Source: an uncultured bacterium (GTDB taxonomy: Bacteria > Patescibacteriota > Minisyncoccia > Phycocordibacterales > UBA9973). Taken from it: a stretch of DNA of 18,530 nt. The position numbers were made by a program, and so were the translations under genes. Within the stretch, counting starts at the first letter, position 1. Each line of letters opens with the position of its first letter. The notes below the pieces were generated by a model. The model searched no databases and was not told the DNA's origin. It was given only the letters and a program-made list of their open reading frames with translations. The DNA lies in the NCBI GenBank assembly GCA_903895055.1, contig CAITSL010000050.1:1-18530 (forward strand). The letters run 5' to 3'. Shown here in pieces: positions 6,893-13,463 of the stretch.

Positions 6893-8033
6893 TATCGGCA
6901 CTTCGACTACGCGCGTGGTAGTGGGAGAATTTTTAAAAGGAGAAAAAAATCCTAAAGTAATTGGCATTGGTGAGACTGAAACAAAAGGCATGCGCCATGG
7001 CTACATAACTCATTCAAACGAAACAGTCGCATCTCTGAAGGGCGCTCTTTTAATGGCTGAAAAAACGTCTGGCATAAAAATAAGACGTGCATTTGTTTCA
7101 ATCGGGAGCTCTACTCTCCGTTCTGAAATAAGTAATGGCAGTGTGGTGATCTCAAAAGCCGATGGAGAAGTGACCAATTTAGATATTGAAAAAGTGCTGG
7201 AAGACTGTGAAAAAAATTTGAATCTAAATCTGGGTAATAAAAAGATTATTCATTCCTTCCCTTTGTCTTTCAAACTAGATGGTAAAGAAATATTAGGCCG
7301 ACCGGAAGGAATGCATGGTACAAAACTTGAAGTAAAAACTGTTTATATTACTTGTTCTTTTCAGCATTGGGAGGATTTGTTAGAAGTAATTTCTGAAGCC
7401 AATGTTGAGCCAATAGGAGTAATTGCCTCATCCATCGCCGGAAGCTACATCGCCCTGTCTTCCAAGCAAAAAAAGGTTGGATCGGCTTTGGTTGATATAG
7501 GTTCCGAAACAGTTTCCTTAGCAGTCTTTGAGAATGACACAATCATTTCTTTGCAAACATTTTCTATTGGTTCAGCCGATATTACCAACGACATCGCTTT
7601 AGGACTTAAGATCCCGCTTGAAAAAGCAGAGGGTTTTAAAATAGCCAATGACGCGGAAGAATATTCAAAGAAAAAATTAGATGAAATCGTGGAAGCGCGT
7701 TTAACCGATATTTTTGAAGCAATTGAAAATCATTTAAAGAAAATAAAACGAAGTGAACTCCTGCCGGCAGGTATTGTTTTTATCGGTGGAGGTTCAAATA
7801 CTGCCGGACTTGAAGAATTGTCAAAATCAACACTCAAGCTTCCGTCAAAAATAGGTTTAACAGAAATTTTTGGCAACACCAAAACAAAACTTCGGGATCA
7901 AGCTTGGTTCGTGGCCATCGGTCTGCTTGTTTCTCCGAAAGGAAGTGAGAGCTATGGTGGCGGGTCATTTTCAAATATGTGGAAAGACGTAAAAAACACA
8001 ATAAAATCAAGCATTAAACAGCTGATGCCGTAA
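6864..8033 (+). CDS. ftsA: Cell-division protein FtsA
   Basis: Actin-like ATPase that tethers FtsZ filaments to the membrane. The 389-residue protein opens with the phosphate-1 motif VGIDIGTSTTRVVVGE, has the SHS2/1C domain region (about residues 85-165), a phosphate-2 motif (ALVDIGSETVSLAVF) and an adenosine motif (IVFIGGGSNTAGLEEL). The last 18 residues (about 372-389) form a basic amphipathic helix of the membrane-targeting type. The start inside the end of ybeY gives the canonical N-terminus; the overlap is 29 bases. ftsZ follows after a 166-base gap containing a likely terminator. Confidence 0.95.
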   Translation: MIRNISVGIDIGTSTTRVVVGEFLKGEKNPKVIGIGETETKGMRHGYITHSNETVASLKGALLMAEKTSGIKIRRAFVSIGSSTLRSEISNGSVVISKADGEVTNLDIEKVLEDCEKNLNLNLGNKKIIHSFPLSFKLDGKEILGRPEGMHGTKLEVKTVYITCSFQHWEDLLEVISEANVEPIGVIASSIAGSYIALSSKQKKVGSALVDIGSETVSLAVFENDTIISLQTFSIGSADITNDIALGLKIPLEKAEGFKIANDAEEYSKKKLDEIVEARLTDIFEAIENHLKKIKRSELLPAGIVFIGGGSNTAGLEELSKSTLKLPSKIGLTEIFGNTKTKLRDQAWFVAIGLLVSPKGSESYGGGSFSNMWKDVKNTIKSSIKQLMP

Positions 8034-8068
8034 ACTAGTTATTAGTTATCAGTTGATAGTTATTAGAG

Positions 8069-8096
8069 AAAAGGCAAATATTTGCTTTTTTTATTT
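8069..8096 (+). terminator. Likely intrinsic terminator after ftsA
   Basis: AAAAGGCAA pairs with TTGCTTTTT (one G-T wobble) around an ATAT loop, followed by a run of T. The stem is AT-rich, so partial read-through into ftsZ is plausible. Confidence 0.5.
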
Positions 8097-8150
8097 TTTG
8101 TATTAAGATTAGCTTTATAAGAAATTGATCTTGTTATTATTAATTTAACC

Positions 8151-8189
8151 CTCCGACCTGGGTCGGAGAACAACCGAGATAAAAATCGG
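8151..8189 (+). repeat. Two small hairpins upstream of ftsZ
   Basis: A perfect 8-bp stem, CTCCGACC with GGTCGGAG (8151-8168, two-base centre), is followed by CCGA/TCGG arms at 8174-8189. They end 10 bases before the ftsZ ATG. The first resembles short GC-rich palindromes scattered through such genomes; it could also shape the ftsZ leader. I found no convincing -35/-10 pair in the 166-base gap. Confidence 0.5.
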
Positions 8190-8199
8190 AATAAAATAT

Positions 8200-9396
8200 A
8201 TGCCAAAAGTAAACCCAATAATAGAAACTTTCGCTCGGATTAAAGTGATCGGAGTTGGAGGTTCAGGCAAAAACGCCCTCAATCATATGATAGCGACCAA
8301 GGTTAAGGGTGTCGAGTTTATTTGCATGAATACCGATACACAAGACTTACATCATTCAAATGCCGAGAAAAAAATTCATATCGGAAAAAATCTTACCCAT
8401 GGTTTGGGTGCCGGCATGGATCCGGAAGTTGGACGAAAAGCCGCCGAAGAAACAAAATCCGAAATTCAAGATGTGATCAAGGGTTCGGATATGATTTTTA
8501 TCGCTTGCGGAATGGGTGGAGGCACCGGCACAGGAGCCGCCCCTATTATTGCTCGGGCAGCCAAAGAACAAGGAATTCTTACTGTGGCTGTAGTCACAAA
8601 ACCATTCTTTTTTGAAGGCAACCATCGAATGAAAATTGCCGAAAAAGGGATCGACGATTTAGCTAAAGAAGTAGATGCCATTATTGTAATCCCGAACGAT
8701 AAATTGCTTCAATTGGCTGACAAAAATACCAGTTTTAAAGATGCTTTTGCTACTTGTGATGATGTATTGCGTCAAGCAGTAGAGGGCATTTCTGACCTAA
8801 TCACCAGTCCTGGCGTCATCAATGTTGATTTTGCAGACATTAAAGCTATTATGTCCGACGCAGGAAGCGCTTTGATGGGTATCGGTTCGGCTTCAGGTGA
8901 GAAACGTGCCGAAAAAGCAGCCCTGCAGGCGATAAATTCTCCTCTACTCGAAGTATCAATCAATGGCGCTAAGGGAGTACTCTTTGCAATCTCAGGTGGT
9001 GAAGATATTACCATCCACGAAATCCAAGAGGCAGCTAAAATAATTACCGAATCAATCGATAAAGATGCTAAGGTAATTTTCGGAACAATTTATGATGAGA
9101 AATTAAAGAAGGGCGAATTAAAAGTAACCGTGATCGCAACCTCCTTCCCAGCCGATATGCCTCGCAAAAGTCTTTTTAGTGGAGGTTTGATTGGCAACCA
9201 AACGCTAGCCAAAGACGAAAAGCCGGAAGTAATTAAAAAAGAAATTCATAATAGTATCCAAAACTTAAACAGCAACAACAATTTTGATTTGGCAAAAAAG
9301 AACGACAAGAAGCCGGAAATCGTTGAGGAAATAATCATCGACGACGCGGATGACTGGAGCGCTGTGCCGGCCTTTTTGAGACGCAATAAAAAATAG
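8200..9396 (+). CDS. ftsZ: Cell-division GTPase FtsZ
   Basis: Tubulin homologue that polymerises into the Z-ring at midcell. The 398-residue protein carries the N-terminal GVGGSGKNALNHM segment (18-30), the tubulin signature GGGTGTG (106-112) for GTP binding and the T7 catalytic loop NVDFAD (208-213). After a variable, Lys/Asn-rich linker (about 325-383) it ends in the conserved peptide DWSAVPAFLRRNKK, which binds FtsA and other partners. The start at 8200 fits the family N-terminus. The trxB promoter lies across its last codons. Confidence 0.97.
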   Translation: MPKVNPIIETFARIKVIGVGGSGKNALNHMIATKVKGVEFICMNTDTQDLHHSNAEKKIHIGKNLTHGLGAGMDPEVGRKAAEETKSEIQDVIKGSDMIFIACGMGGGTGTGAAPIIARAAKEQGILTVAVVTKPFFFEGNHRMKIAEKGIDDLAKEVDAIIVIPNDKLLQLADKNTSFKDAFATCDDVLRQAVEGISDLITSPGVINVDFADIKAIMSDAGSALMGIGSASGEKRAEKAALQAINSPLLEVSINGAKGVLFAISGGEDITIHEIQEAAKIITESIDKDAKVIFGTIYDEKLKKGELKVTVIATSFPADMPRKSLFSGGLIGNQTLAKDEKPEVIKKEIHNSIQNLNSNNNFDLAKKNDKKPEIVEEIIIDDADDWSAVPAFLRRNKK

Positions 9397-9404
9397 TATA
9401 TAAT
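9376..9404 (+). promoter_or_regulatory. trxB promoter inside the end of ftsZ, predicted leaderless
   Basis: TTGAGA (9376-9381) and a perfect TATAAT (9399-9404) are spaced by 17 bases, and the trxB ATG begins six bases after the -10. The -35 lies in ftsZ codons and the stop codon lies in the spacer. Confidence 0.68.
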
Positions 9405-9410
9405 AGAAAG

Positions 9411-10337
9411 ATGTTATACGATTTAATCATTATCGGAGGAGGACCGGCTGGAAGCGCGGCTGCTGTTTATGCCGCTCGCAAACGCCTTAATACCCTTTTT
9501 ATTACCGCGGAATTCGGCGGGCAATCTGTCGTGTCCGAAAAAATTTATAACTGGGTTGGTTCGGTTTCAATTAGCGGACAAGAGTTGGCGGAAAATCTTA
9601 AAAGTCATGTAGAGGCTAATACCGGTGAAAAATTAGAAATAAAAGAAGGGATGAAAGTAGTTGAAATAATAAAAAATAAAGAAACTTTTAAAATAAAAAC
9701 TGACACGAAAGAAGAGTTCGAGACCAAAACAATTTTAATCGCAACCGGAAGCAATCATAGAAAATTAGAAGCCAAGAATGCAGACAAATTTGAAAACAAA
9801 GGACTCACTTATTGCGCATCTTGCGACGGTCCCCTTTTTGCCGATATGGACGTAGCAGTGATCGGCGGAGGCAATGCCGGATTTGAAAGCGCGGCTCAAC
9901 TTTTGGCTTATTGCAAATCTGTAACTCTGATCAATCGAAGTGATATTTTTCGAGCAGATGAAATTACAGTAGAAAAAGTTTTGAAAAATCCAAGAATGAA
10001 AGCCATTAGTAATGCAGAGGTTTTAGAAATAAAAGGAGAGAAAATGGTAGAAGGTATGATTATAAAAGATAAAACAACTGGCGCAGAAAAGGAATTAAAA
10101 ATATCCGGTATTTTTGTTGAAATAGGTCAAATTCCAAATACTCTTTTTATAAAAGACCTTATCCCACTTGACGAAATCGGTAGAATTAAGATAGATCCTT
10201 GGACTGGAAAAACTGAAGTTCCGGGCATCTGGGCTGCCGGAGACTGTACCAATATCTTATATCATCAAAACAACATCGCTGCTGGCGATGCCGTCCGAGC
10301 GCTGGAAGATATTTATTTAGCGATACATACTAAATAA
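9411..10337 (+). CDS. trxB: Thioredoxin reductase-like flavoprotein
   Basis: FAD-dependent pyridine-nucleotide disulfide oxidoreductase, 308 residues, the usual length for low-molecular-weight TrxR. Visible are the FAD-binding GGGPAGSAAAVYAARK (9-24), the redox pair C135-A-S-C138 (common form CATC), the nucleotide-binding GGGNAGFESA (152-161) and the C-terminal FAD motif GIWAAGDCTN. The classical HRRxxxR segment that reads the NADPH 2'-phosphate is replaced by INRSDIFRA, so NADH use or a non-thioredoxin partner is possible. GGGNAG and CDGP also recall the AhpF C-terminal module. The reaction is presumably reduction of thioredoxin-type proteins. The stop abuts the convergent gene at 10338. Confidence 0.9.
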   Translation: MLYDLIIIGGGPAGSAAAVYAARKRLNTLFITAEFGGQSVVSEKIYNWVGSVSISGQELAENLKSHVEANTGEKLEIKEGMKVVEIIKNKETFKIKTDTKEEFETKTILIATGSNHRKLEAKNADKFENKGLTYCASCDGPLFADMDVAVIGGGNAGFESAAQLLAYCKSVTLINRSDIFRADEITVEKVLKNPRMKAISNAEVLEIKGEKMVEGMIIKDKTTGAEKELKISGIFVEIGQIPNTLFIKDLIPLDEIGRIKIDPWTGKTEVPGIWAAGDCTNILYHQNNIAAGDAVRALEDIYLAIHTK

Positions 10338-10571
10338 TTAATGCCGACGATATGGGTCAGCAATATGGCTGTCAGTTGTTTTGTCGTCTAATTTTTTTTG
10401 AAAAACATCCCATTCTTTAATTGTTTGCTCTCCTATATAAAATTCACCATTTCTAAAATCTACTTTATTTTCTAAACTTGGTCCAACATTAAAAAATCTT
10501 ATAGCTTCTTCGCGAGTCCTTCTGTCTGAATCCCTTTCCTCAATATTTTGTTTTAACATTTCCATGTTCAT
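10338..10571 (-). CDS. Hypothetical small charged protein (77 aa)
   Basis: I do not recognise a family. From the ATG at 10569-10571 it encodes 77 residues: a charged helical N-terminal half (EMLKQNIEERDSDRRTREEA), then a short beta-like part (FRNGEFYIGEQTIKEWDVFQ) and a polar tail ending RRH. There is no membrane segment or signal. The frame is open further upstream to 10649, but that part overlaps tRNA-Ser; a strong promoter ending six bases before 10571 fixes the start. Its stop directly abuts the trxB stop, with no terminator visible, so antisense read-through is likely. Confidence 0.6.
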   Translation of the reverse strand: MNMEMLKQNIEERDSDRRTREEAIRFFNVGPSLENKVDFRNGEFYIGEQTIKEWDVFQKKLDDKTTDSHIADPYRRH

Positions 10572-10577
10572 GATTAG

Positions 10578-10605
10578 ATTATAAAACAAGTAAATATTTT
10601 TGCAA
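10578..10605 (-). promoter_or_regulatory. Promoter of the 77-aa gene, predicted leaderless
   Basis: On the minus strand TTGCAA (10600-10605) and a perfect TATAAT (10578-10583) are spaced by 16 bases, and the -10 ends six bases before the ATG. The -35 is three bases beyond the tRNA-Ser 3' end. Confidence 0.65.
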
Positions 10606-10608
10606 CTG

Positions 10609-10695
10609 CGGAGACGGTGAGATTTGAACTCACGATTGGATTTCTCCAATGCCGGTTTTCGAAACCGGTGCCTTCAACCACTCAGCCACGTCTCC
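10609..10695 (-). tRNA. tRNA-Ser (anticodon CGA)
   Basis: Acceptor stem GGAGACG/CGTCTCC with discriminator G, D arm GCTGAGTGGTTGAAGGC, anticodon stem CCGGT/ACCGG with loop TTCGAAA (anticodon CGA, reads UCG), a long class II variable arm (ATTGGA/TCCAAT) and a T arm GTGAG/CTCAC. The long variable arm is typical of serine tRNAs. CCA is not encoded. Confidence 0.95.
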
Positions 10696-10738
10696 TCGCT
10701 ACGCTCGTCGACTTGCTTCGCGCCCTTTCGGGCCCTTC
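10696..10738. repeat. GC-rich repeat-like segment beside tRNA-Ser
   Basis: A GC-rich block of about 43 bases in AT-rich surroundings. It contains the near-repeats CGCTACGCTCG and CTTGCTTCGCG and a small hairpin GCCC-TTTC-GGGC. It lies in the tRNA-Ser leader and resembles short intergenic repeats of these genomes. No other copy of the whole block was seen in the window. Confidence 0.45.
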
Positions 10739-10748
10739 CCTATTCATA

Positions 10749-10776
10749 AATCTACCATTTTTTGCGATTTTTTCAA
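10749..10776 (-). promoter_or_regulatory. Candidate tRNA-Ser promoter
   Basis: On the minus strand TTGAAA (10771-10776) and TAGATT (10749-10754) are spaced by 16 bases. It overlaps the opposite-facing promoter at 10762-10790. Confidence 0.4.
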
Positions 10777-10790
10777 AAATAAGATAGTAT
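10762..10790 (+). promoter_or_regulatory. Promoter for the 111-aa gene
   Basis: TTGCGA (10762-10767) and TAGTAT (10785-10790) are spaced by 17 bases, giving a leader of about 35 bases before 10832. The sequence around the -35 nearly matches the tRNA-Glu promoter at 11208. Confidence 0.55.
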
Positions 10791-10831
10791 GGGAACAGAA
10801 AAAATAGTTATTCATTAAAAAATCTTGCTAT

Positions 10832-11167
10832 ATGGAGAAGACTTTTGAAGAGAATATAAAAAAATTAATTGACCCGATGGAGAAAAAAATTGGGTTGTTA
10901 ACTAATACGATATCTGAGTCAGGGAATGATTCTTATCTCGTTTATGAAACTCTTTGCCGAAAAAACATAAGCCGTAAATACACTTGGAGATTTATAAGTA
11001 AAAAGGATTCTTTCCATCGTCTTGAAGTGATTTTTTTCATAAATGGCACAATGTCAGTAGCATTGTACTTGTATGACGATGAGAAAAAGGATAAGGTCTA
11101 TGAAAATATAAGTCCTCGAAAATTTCTTGGGCTGGCAAAAGAAATTAAGGAACATTTAATGATTTAA
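10832..11167 (+). CDS. Hypothetical protein (111 aa)
   Basis: I do not recognise a family. The protein has an N-terminal charged helix (about 1-30, EKTFEENIKKLIDPMEKK), a central alternating pattern suggesting beta-strands (KYTWRFISKKDSFHRLEVIFFINGTMSVALYLYDD split over residues 49-83) and a C-terminal helix (PRKFLGLAKEIKEHL). There is no signal peptide or membrane span, so it is probably a small cytoplasmic alpha+beta protein. It is a free-standing unit with its own promoter upstream and a strong terminator 14 bases after the stop. No clear Shine-Dalgarno sequence precedes the ATG. Confidence 0.62.
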   Translation: MEKTFEENIKKLIDPMEKKIGLLTNTISESGNDSYLVYETLCRKNISRKYTWRFISKKDSFHRLEVIFFINGTMSVALYLYDDEKKDKVYENISPRKFLGLAKEIKEHLMI

Positions 11168-11180
11168 TTTGAACGTATAT

Positions 11181-11209
11181 AGTGGACACTCCGGTGTCCA
11201 CTTTTTTTT
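11181..11209 (+). terminator. Strong intrinsic terminator
   Basis: A perfect 9-bp stem, AGTGGACAC with GTGTCCACT, around a TCCG loop and followed by a run of T. It ends the 111-aa gene unit and sits immediately before the tRNA-Glu promoter. Confidence 0.9.
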
Positions 11210-11235
11210 GCGATTTTCTCAAAAAATGTTATGAT
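11208..11235 (+). promoter_or_regulatory. tRNA-Glu promoter
   Basis: TTGCGA (11208-11213) and TATGAT (11230-11235) are spaced by 16 bases. The -35 overlaps the T-run of the terminator. The start point would be near 11242, ten bases before the mature tRNA. Confidence 0.6.
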
Positions 11236-11251
11236 AATAAAGTTTTTATTT

Positions 11252-11323
11252 GGCCCTATCGTCTAACGGTTAGGACATCGGCTTTTCAAGCCGGTAATCC
11301 GGGTTCGATTCCCGGTAGGGTCA
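11252..11323 (+). tRNA. tRNA-Glu (anticodon TTC)
   Basis: Acceptor GGCCCTA/TAGGGTC, discriminator A, D arm with GG in the loop, anticodon loop TTTTCAA (TTC) and canonical T arm CCGGG-TTCGATT-CCCGG. CCA is not encoded. The nucleotidyltransferase gene starts 24 bases downstream and may share the transcript. Confidence 0.97.
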
Positions 11324-11347
11324 CAAATATTGACAAATTAAAAATTT

Positions 11348-12139
11348 ATGGCAAAAAATGATAAAATCCAAATAATAATTTTGGCTGCTGGAAAAAGTAA
11401 AAGAATGGAATGCGATGATCAGAAAGCTCTGGTCCTGCTTCAGGGTAAGCCATTTCTAAAACACATATTGGACACCATAGAAGAAATCGGCTTCCCTATC
11501 AAGCCGATCATTGTTGTTGGTCACAAAAAAGAAAGAATTTTCGAAGTAATAGGCAAAAACCACAATTACGCTCACCAAAAAGAGCAGTTGGGTACCGGGC
11601 ACGCAGTACTCTCCGCAAAAGATTCTATTGATCCGAAATGTGATACGATTTTGATAATCTCTGGTGATCAACCCCATCTTTCAAAAGAAACTATTTTAAA
11701 TATTTTAAAAAGACATAGCGAGGTGAAGCCAGCCATAACGATCGGAATAGTTGCATTGCCTGATTTTGACGATTGGCGAACTGGATTATTGCATCTGGGT
11801 AGAATTATTAGAAATGAAAAAGGAGAAGTCTCTGGAATAAAAGAATATAAAGATGCAAATGAAGCAGAAAGAAAAATTACAGAAATAAACCCGGCCATAT
11901 ACGCATTTGATAAAGATTGGCTCTGGGAAAATATTTCAAAATTAAAAAAAGAAAATGCTCAAGGTGAATATTACTTAACTGACCTGATAAGAATTGCTCA
12001 AGTAGAAGGACATAAAATAGAAGCAGTTCCTGTCTCAAATATTTTGGAAGGACTGCAGCCAAATTGTAAAGCCGAACTGGAAACTCTAGAGAGATTATTA
12101 AAGAGACAACGCTTCATTGTGAATTCACATCTTAAATAG
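11348..12139 (+). CDS. Stand-alone sugar-nucleotidyltransferase, GlmU N-terminal type
   Basis: 263 residues with a Rossmann-like NTP-transferase fold. Visible are the nucleotide-binding loop LAAGKSKRM (12-20) with Lys26 in place of the GlmU PK lysine, QLGTGHA (80-86, uridine binding in GlmU), the metal-binding GDQP (106-109) and GEYYLTDLI near residue 200. These match the uridyltransferase half of GlmU, which makes UDP-GlcNAc from GlcNAc-1-P and UTP. The C-terminal left-handed beta-helix acetyltransferase domain is absent: the protein ends about 30 residues after the transferase core. It is therefore either a one-domain UDP-GlcNAc pyrophosphorylase or a related enzyme of other sugar specificity. 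It is followed after 14 bases by the dehydrogenase gene. Confidence 0.8.
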   Translation: MAKNDKIQIIILAAGKSKRMECDDQKALVLLQGKPFLKHILDTIEEIGFPIKPIIVVGHKKERIFEVIGKNHNYAHQKEQLGTGHAVLSAKDSIDPKCDTILIISGDQPHLSKETILNILKRHSEVKPAITIGIVALPDFDDWRTGLLHLGRIIRNEKGEVSGIKEYKDANEAERKITEINPAIYAFDKDWLWENISKLKKENAQGEYYLTDLIRIAQVEGHKIEAVPVSNILEGLQPNCKAELETLERLLKRQRFIVNSHLK

Positions 12140-12145
12140 TAATAT
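12117..12145 (+). promoter_or_regulatory. Possible internal promoter for the dehydrogenase gene
   Basis: TTGTGA (12117-12122) and TAATAT (12140-12145) are spaced by 17 bases, with the ATG eight bases after the -10, which would give a leader of zero to two bases. The -35 is in the end of the preceding gene. Confidence 0.35.
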
Positions 12146-12153
12146 AAAATTAT

Positions 12154-13374
12154 ATGCAAAACCCTTTTCAAAACGCGATGGAACAATTAGACAAAGTTAT
12201 AAAGTTAAAAAATTTTGACGATGAATTTGTCGCTCGTTTGCAAGGCCCTGATCGAGATATTAGAATTTCAATTCCGGTAAAAATGGACGACGGCTCCAAC
12301 AAAATTTTTGAAGGCTATCGTGTGGAATATAATAATGCGCTAGGACCTTATAAAGGTGGAATCAGGTATCACCAAGACACTGAAATAAATGAAGTGAAAG
12401 CACTCGCCTTCTGGATGACAATTAAATGCGCAGTTGCTGGTATCCCGATGGGCGGAGGCAAGGGTGGAATAACTGTTGATCCCAAAACTTTATCAAAAGG
12501 AGAACTGGAAAGGCTTTCCCGCGGTTGGGTTCAAAAATTAGCAGACGTCTTGGGTCCCAAAAAGGATGTGCCTGCACCGGATGTAAATACTACTCCAGAA
12601 ATAATGGACTGGATGAGCGACGAATATGCAAAAATAACCGGCGATAAAACAAGAGCAACATTTACAGGAAAACCTTTAGGCAAAGGTGGATCAGAAGGGC
12701 GCGGACCTGCAACGGGACTTGGTGGCTTTTATGTTTTTGATTCTTTAAGAGCTCAGCTTGGACTCCCGAACAAATGCAAGGTAGTGGTACAAGGTTTCGG
12801 AAATGTCGGATTGAATGCAGCACAAATTTTTATACAAAATGGCCATTCTGTAGTTGCCATTTCCGATTCGAAGGGCGGAGTTTATAATGGGAATGGTCTT
12901 GATATAAAAAAGCTTGAAGAACATAAAAAGAGTACTGGTTCCCTTTCAGGTTTTACAGACAGTAAAAATTTAACAAATGAAGAACTTTTAGAAACTGAAT
13001 GTGACGTATTGATGCCTGCCGCATATGAGAATCAGATCACTAATCAAAATGCCGGTAAAATACGTGCTAAGGTCATTTTGGAGCTTGCCAATGGCCCTGT
13101 AACACCAGAAGCCGATGAAGTATTGTTTAAAAAAGGGATACCAATAATACCGGATGTTTTGGCAAATTCCGGTGGGGTCACGGTCTCCTATTTCGAATGG
13201 GAACAAAACTTGAAAGGTGAACATTGGTCTGAAAAAGAAGTTTTTGATAAATTGCACCCGATGATGCACGACGCCGCGCAAAAAGTATTTGAAAATGGTA
13301 AAAAATATTCCACCGACCTTCGTCGCGGAGCCTTTATCTTGGCACTTGAAAGGATAGAGGCAAAAATGCTATAA
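12154..13374 (+). CDS. Glutamate dehydrogenase family (Glu/Leu/Phe/Val dehydrogenase)
   Basis: 406 residues, close to the usual 410-420 for hexameric GDH. The N-terminal substrate domain shows GPYKGGIRYH (65-74) and the glycine-rich GGGKGG (100-105) with substrate-binding lysines, then the proton-donor lysine region KKDVPAPDVNT. The C-terminal domain has the Rossmann motif VQGFGNVGLNAAQ near residue 210 and the ANSGGVTVSYFEWEQN block. It interconverts glutamate and 2-oxoglutarate with NAD(P)H; the family match fits GDH better than a branched-chain dehydrogenase, but specificity cannot be read with certainty. It lies 14 bases after the nucleotidyltransferase gene. A tRNA-Val promoter overlaps its last codons. 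Confidence 0.9.
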   Translation: MQNPFQNAMEQLDKVIKLKNFDDEFVARLQGPDRDIRISIPVKMDDGSNKIFEGYRVEYNNALGPYKGGIRYHQDTEINEVKALAFWMTIKCAVAGIPMGGGKGGITVDPKTLSKGELERLSRGWVQKLADVLGPKKDVPAPDVNTTPEIMDWMSDEYAKITGDKTRATFTGKPLGKGGSEGRGPATGLGGFYVFDSLRAQLGLPNKCKVVVQGFGNVGLNAAQIFIQNGHSVVAISDSKGGVYNGNGLDIKKLEEHKKSTGSLSGFTDSKNLTNEELLETECDVLMPAAYENQITNQNAGKIRAKVILELANGPVTPEADEVLFKKGIPIIPDVLANSGGVTVSYFEWEQNLKGEHWSEKEVFDKLHPMMHDAAQKVFENGKKYSTDLRRGAFILALERIEAKML

Positions 13375-13375
13375 A
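13346..13375 (+). promoter_or_regulatory. tRNA-Val promoter within the end of the GDH gene
   Basis: TTGAAA (13346-13351) and TATAAA (13370-13375) are spaced by 18 bases, with a TGC extended -10. Transcription would start near 13382, about three bases before the tRNA. The -10 overlaps the stop codon. Confidence 0.6.
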
Positions 13376-13384
13376 TGAGCATAC

Positions 13385-13458
13385 GCGCGGTTAGCTCAGC
13401 TGGTTAGAGCGACCCCTTGACGTGGGGTAGGCCGGGGATTCGAATTCCTCACCGCGCA
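13385..13458 (+). tRNA. tRNA-Val (anticodon GAC)
   Basis: Acceptor GCGCGGT/ACCGCGC, discriminator A, D arm GCTC...GAGC with GG in the loop, anticodon stem ACCCC/GGGGT with loop TTGACGT (GAC), and T arm GGGGA-TTCGAAT-TCCTC with one G-T pair. CCA is not encoded. The tsaD ATG begins only five bases after the discriminator base, and valS lies 1.2 kb downstream. Confidence 0.96.
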
Positions 13459-13463
13459 CTTTT

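Noticed and set aside
8034..8075. Tandem or CRISPR-like repeat (TTAGTTAT words)
   Set aside because: The copies are short, irregular and AT-rich, with no spacer structure or cas gene.
10572..10649. Upstream extension of the 77-residue gene
   Set aside because: It runs into tRNA-Ser, and a strong promoter ends six bases before the internal ATG at 10571.
12988..13281. 97-codon minus-strand frame within the dehydrogenase gene
   Set aside because: It is antisense to the conserved C-terminal domain, with no start signal or family resemblance.
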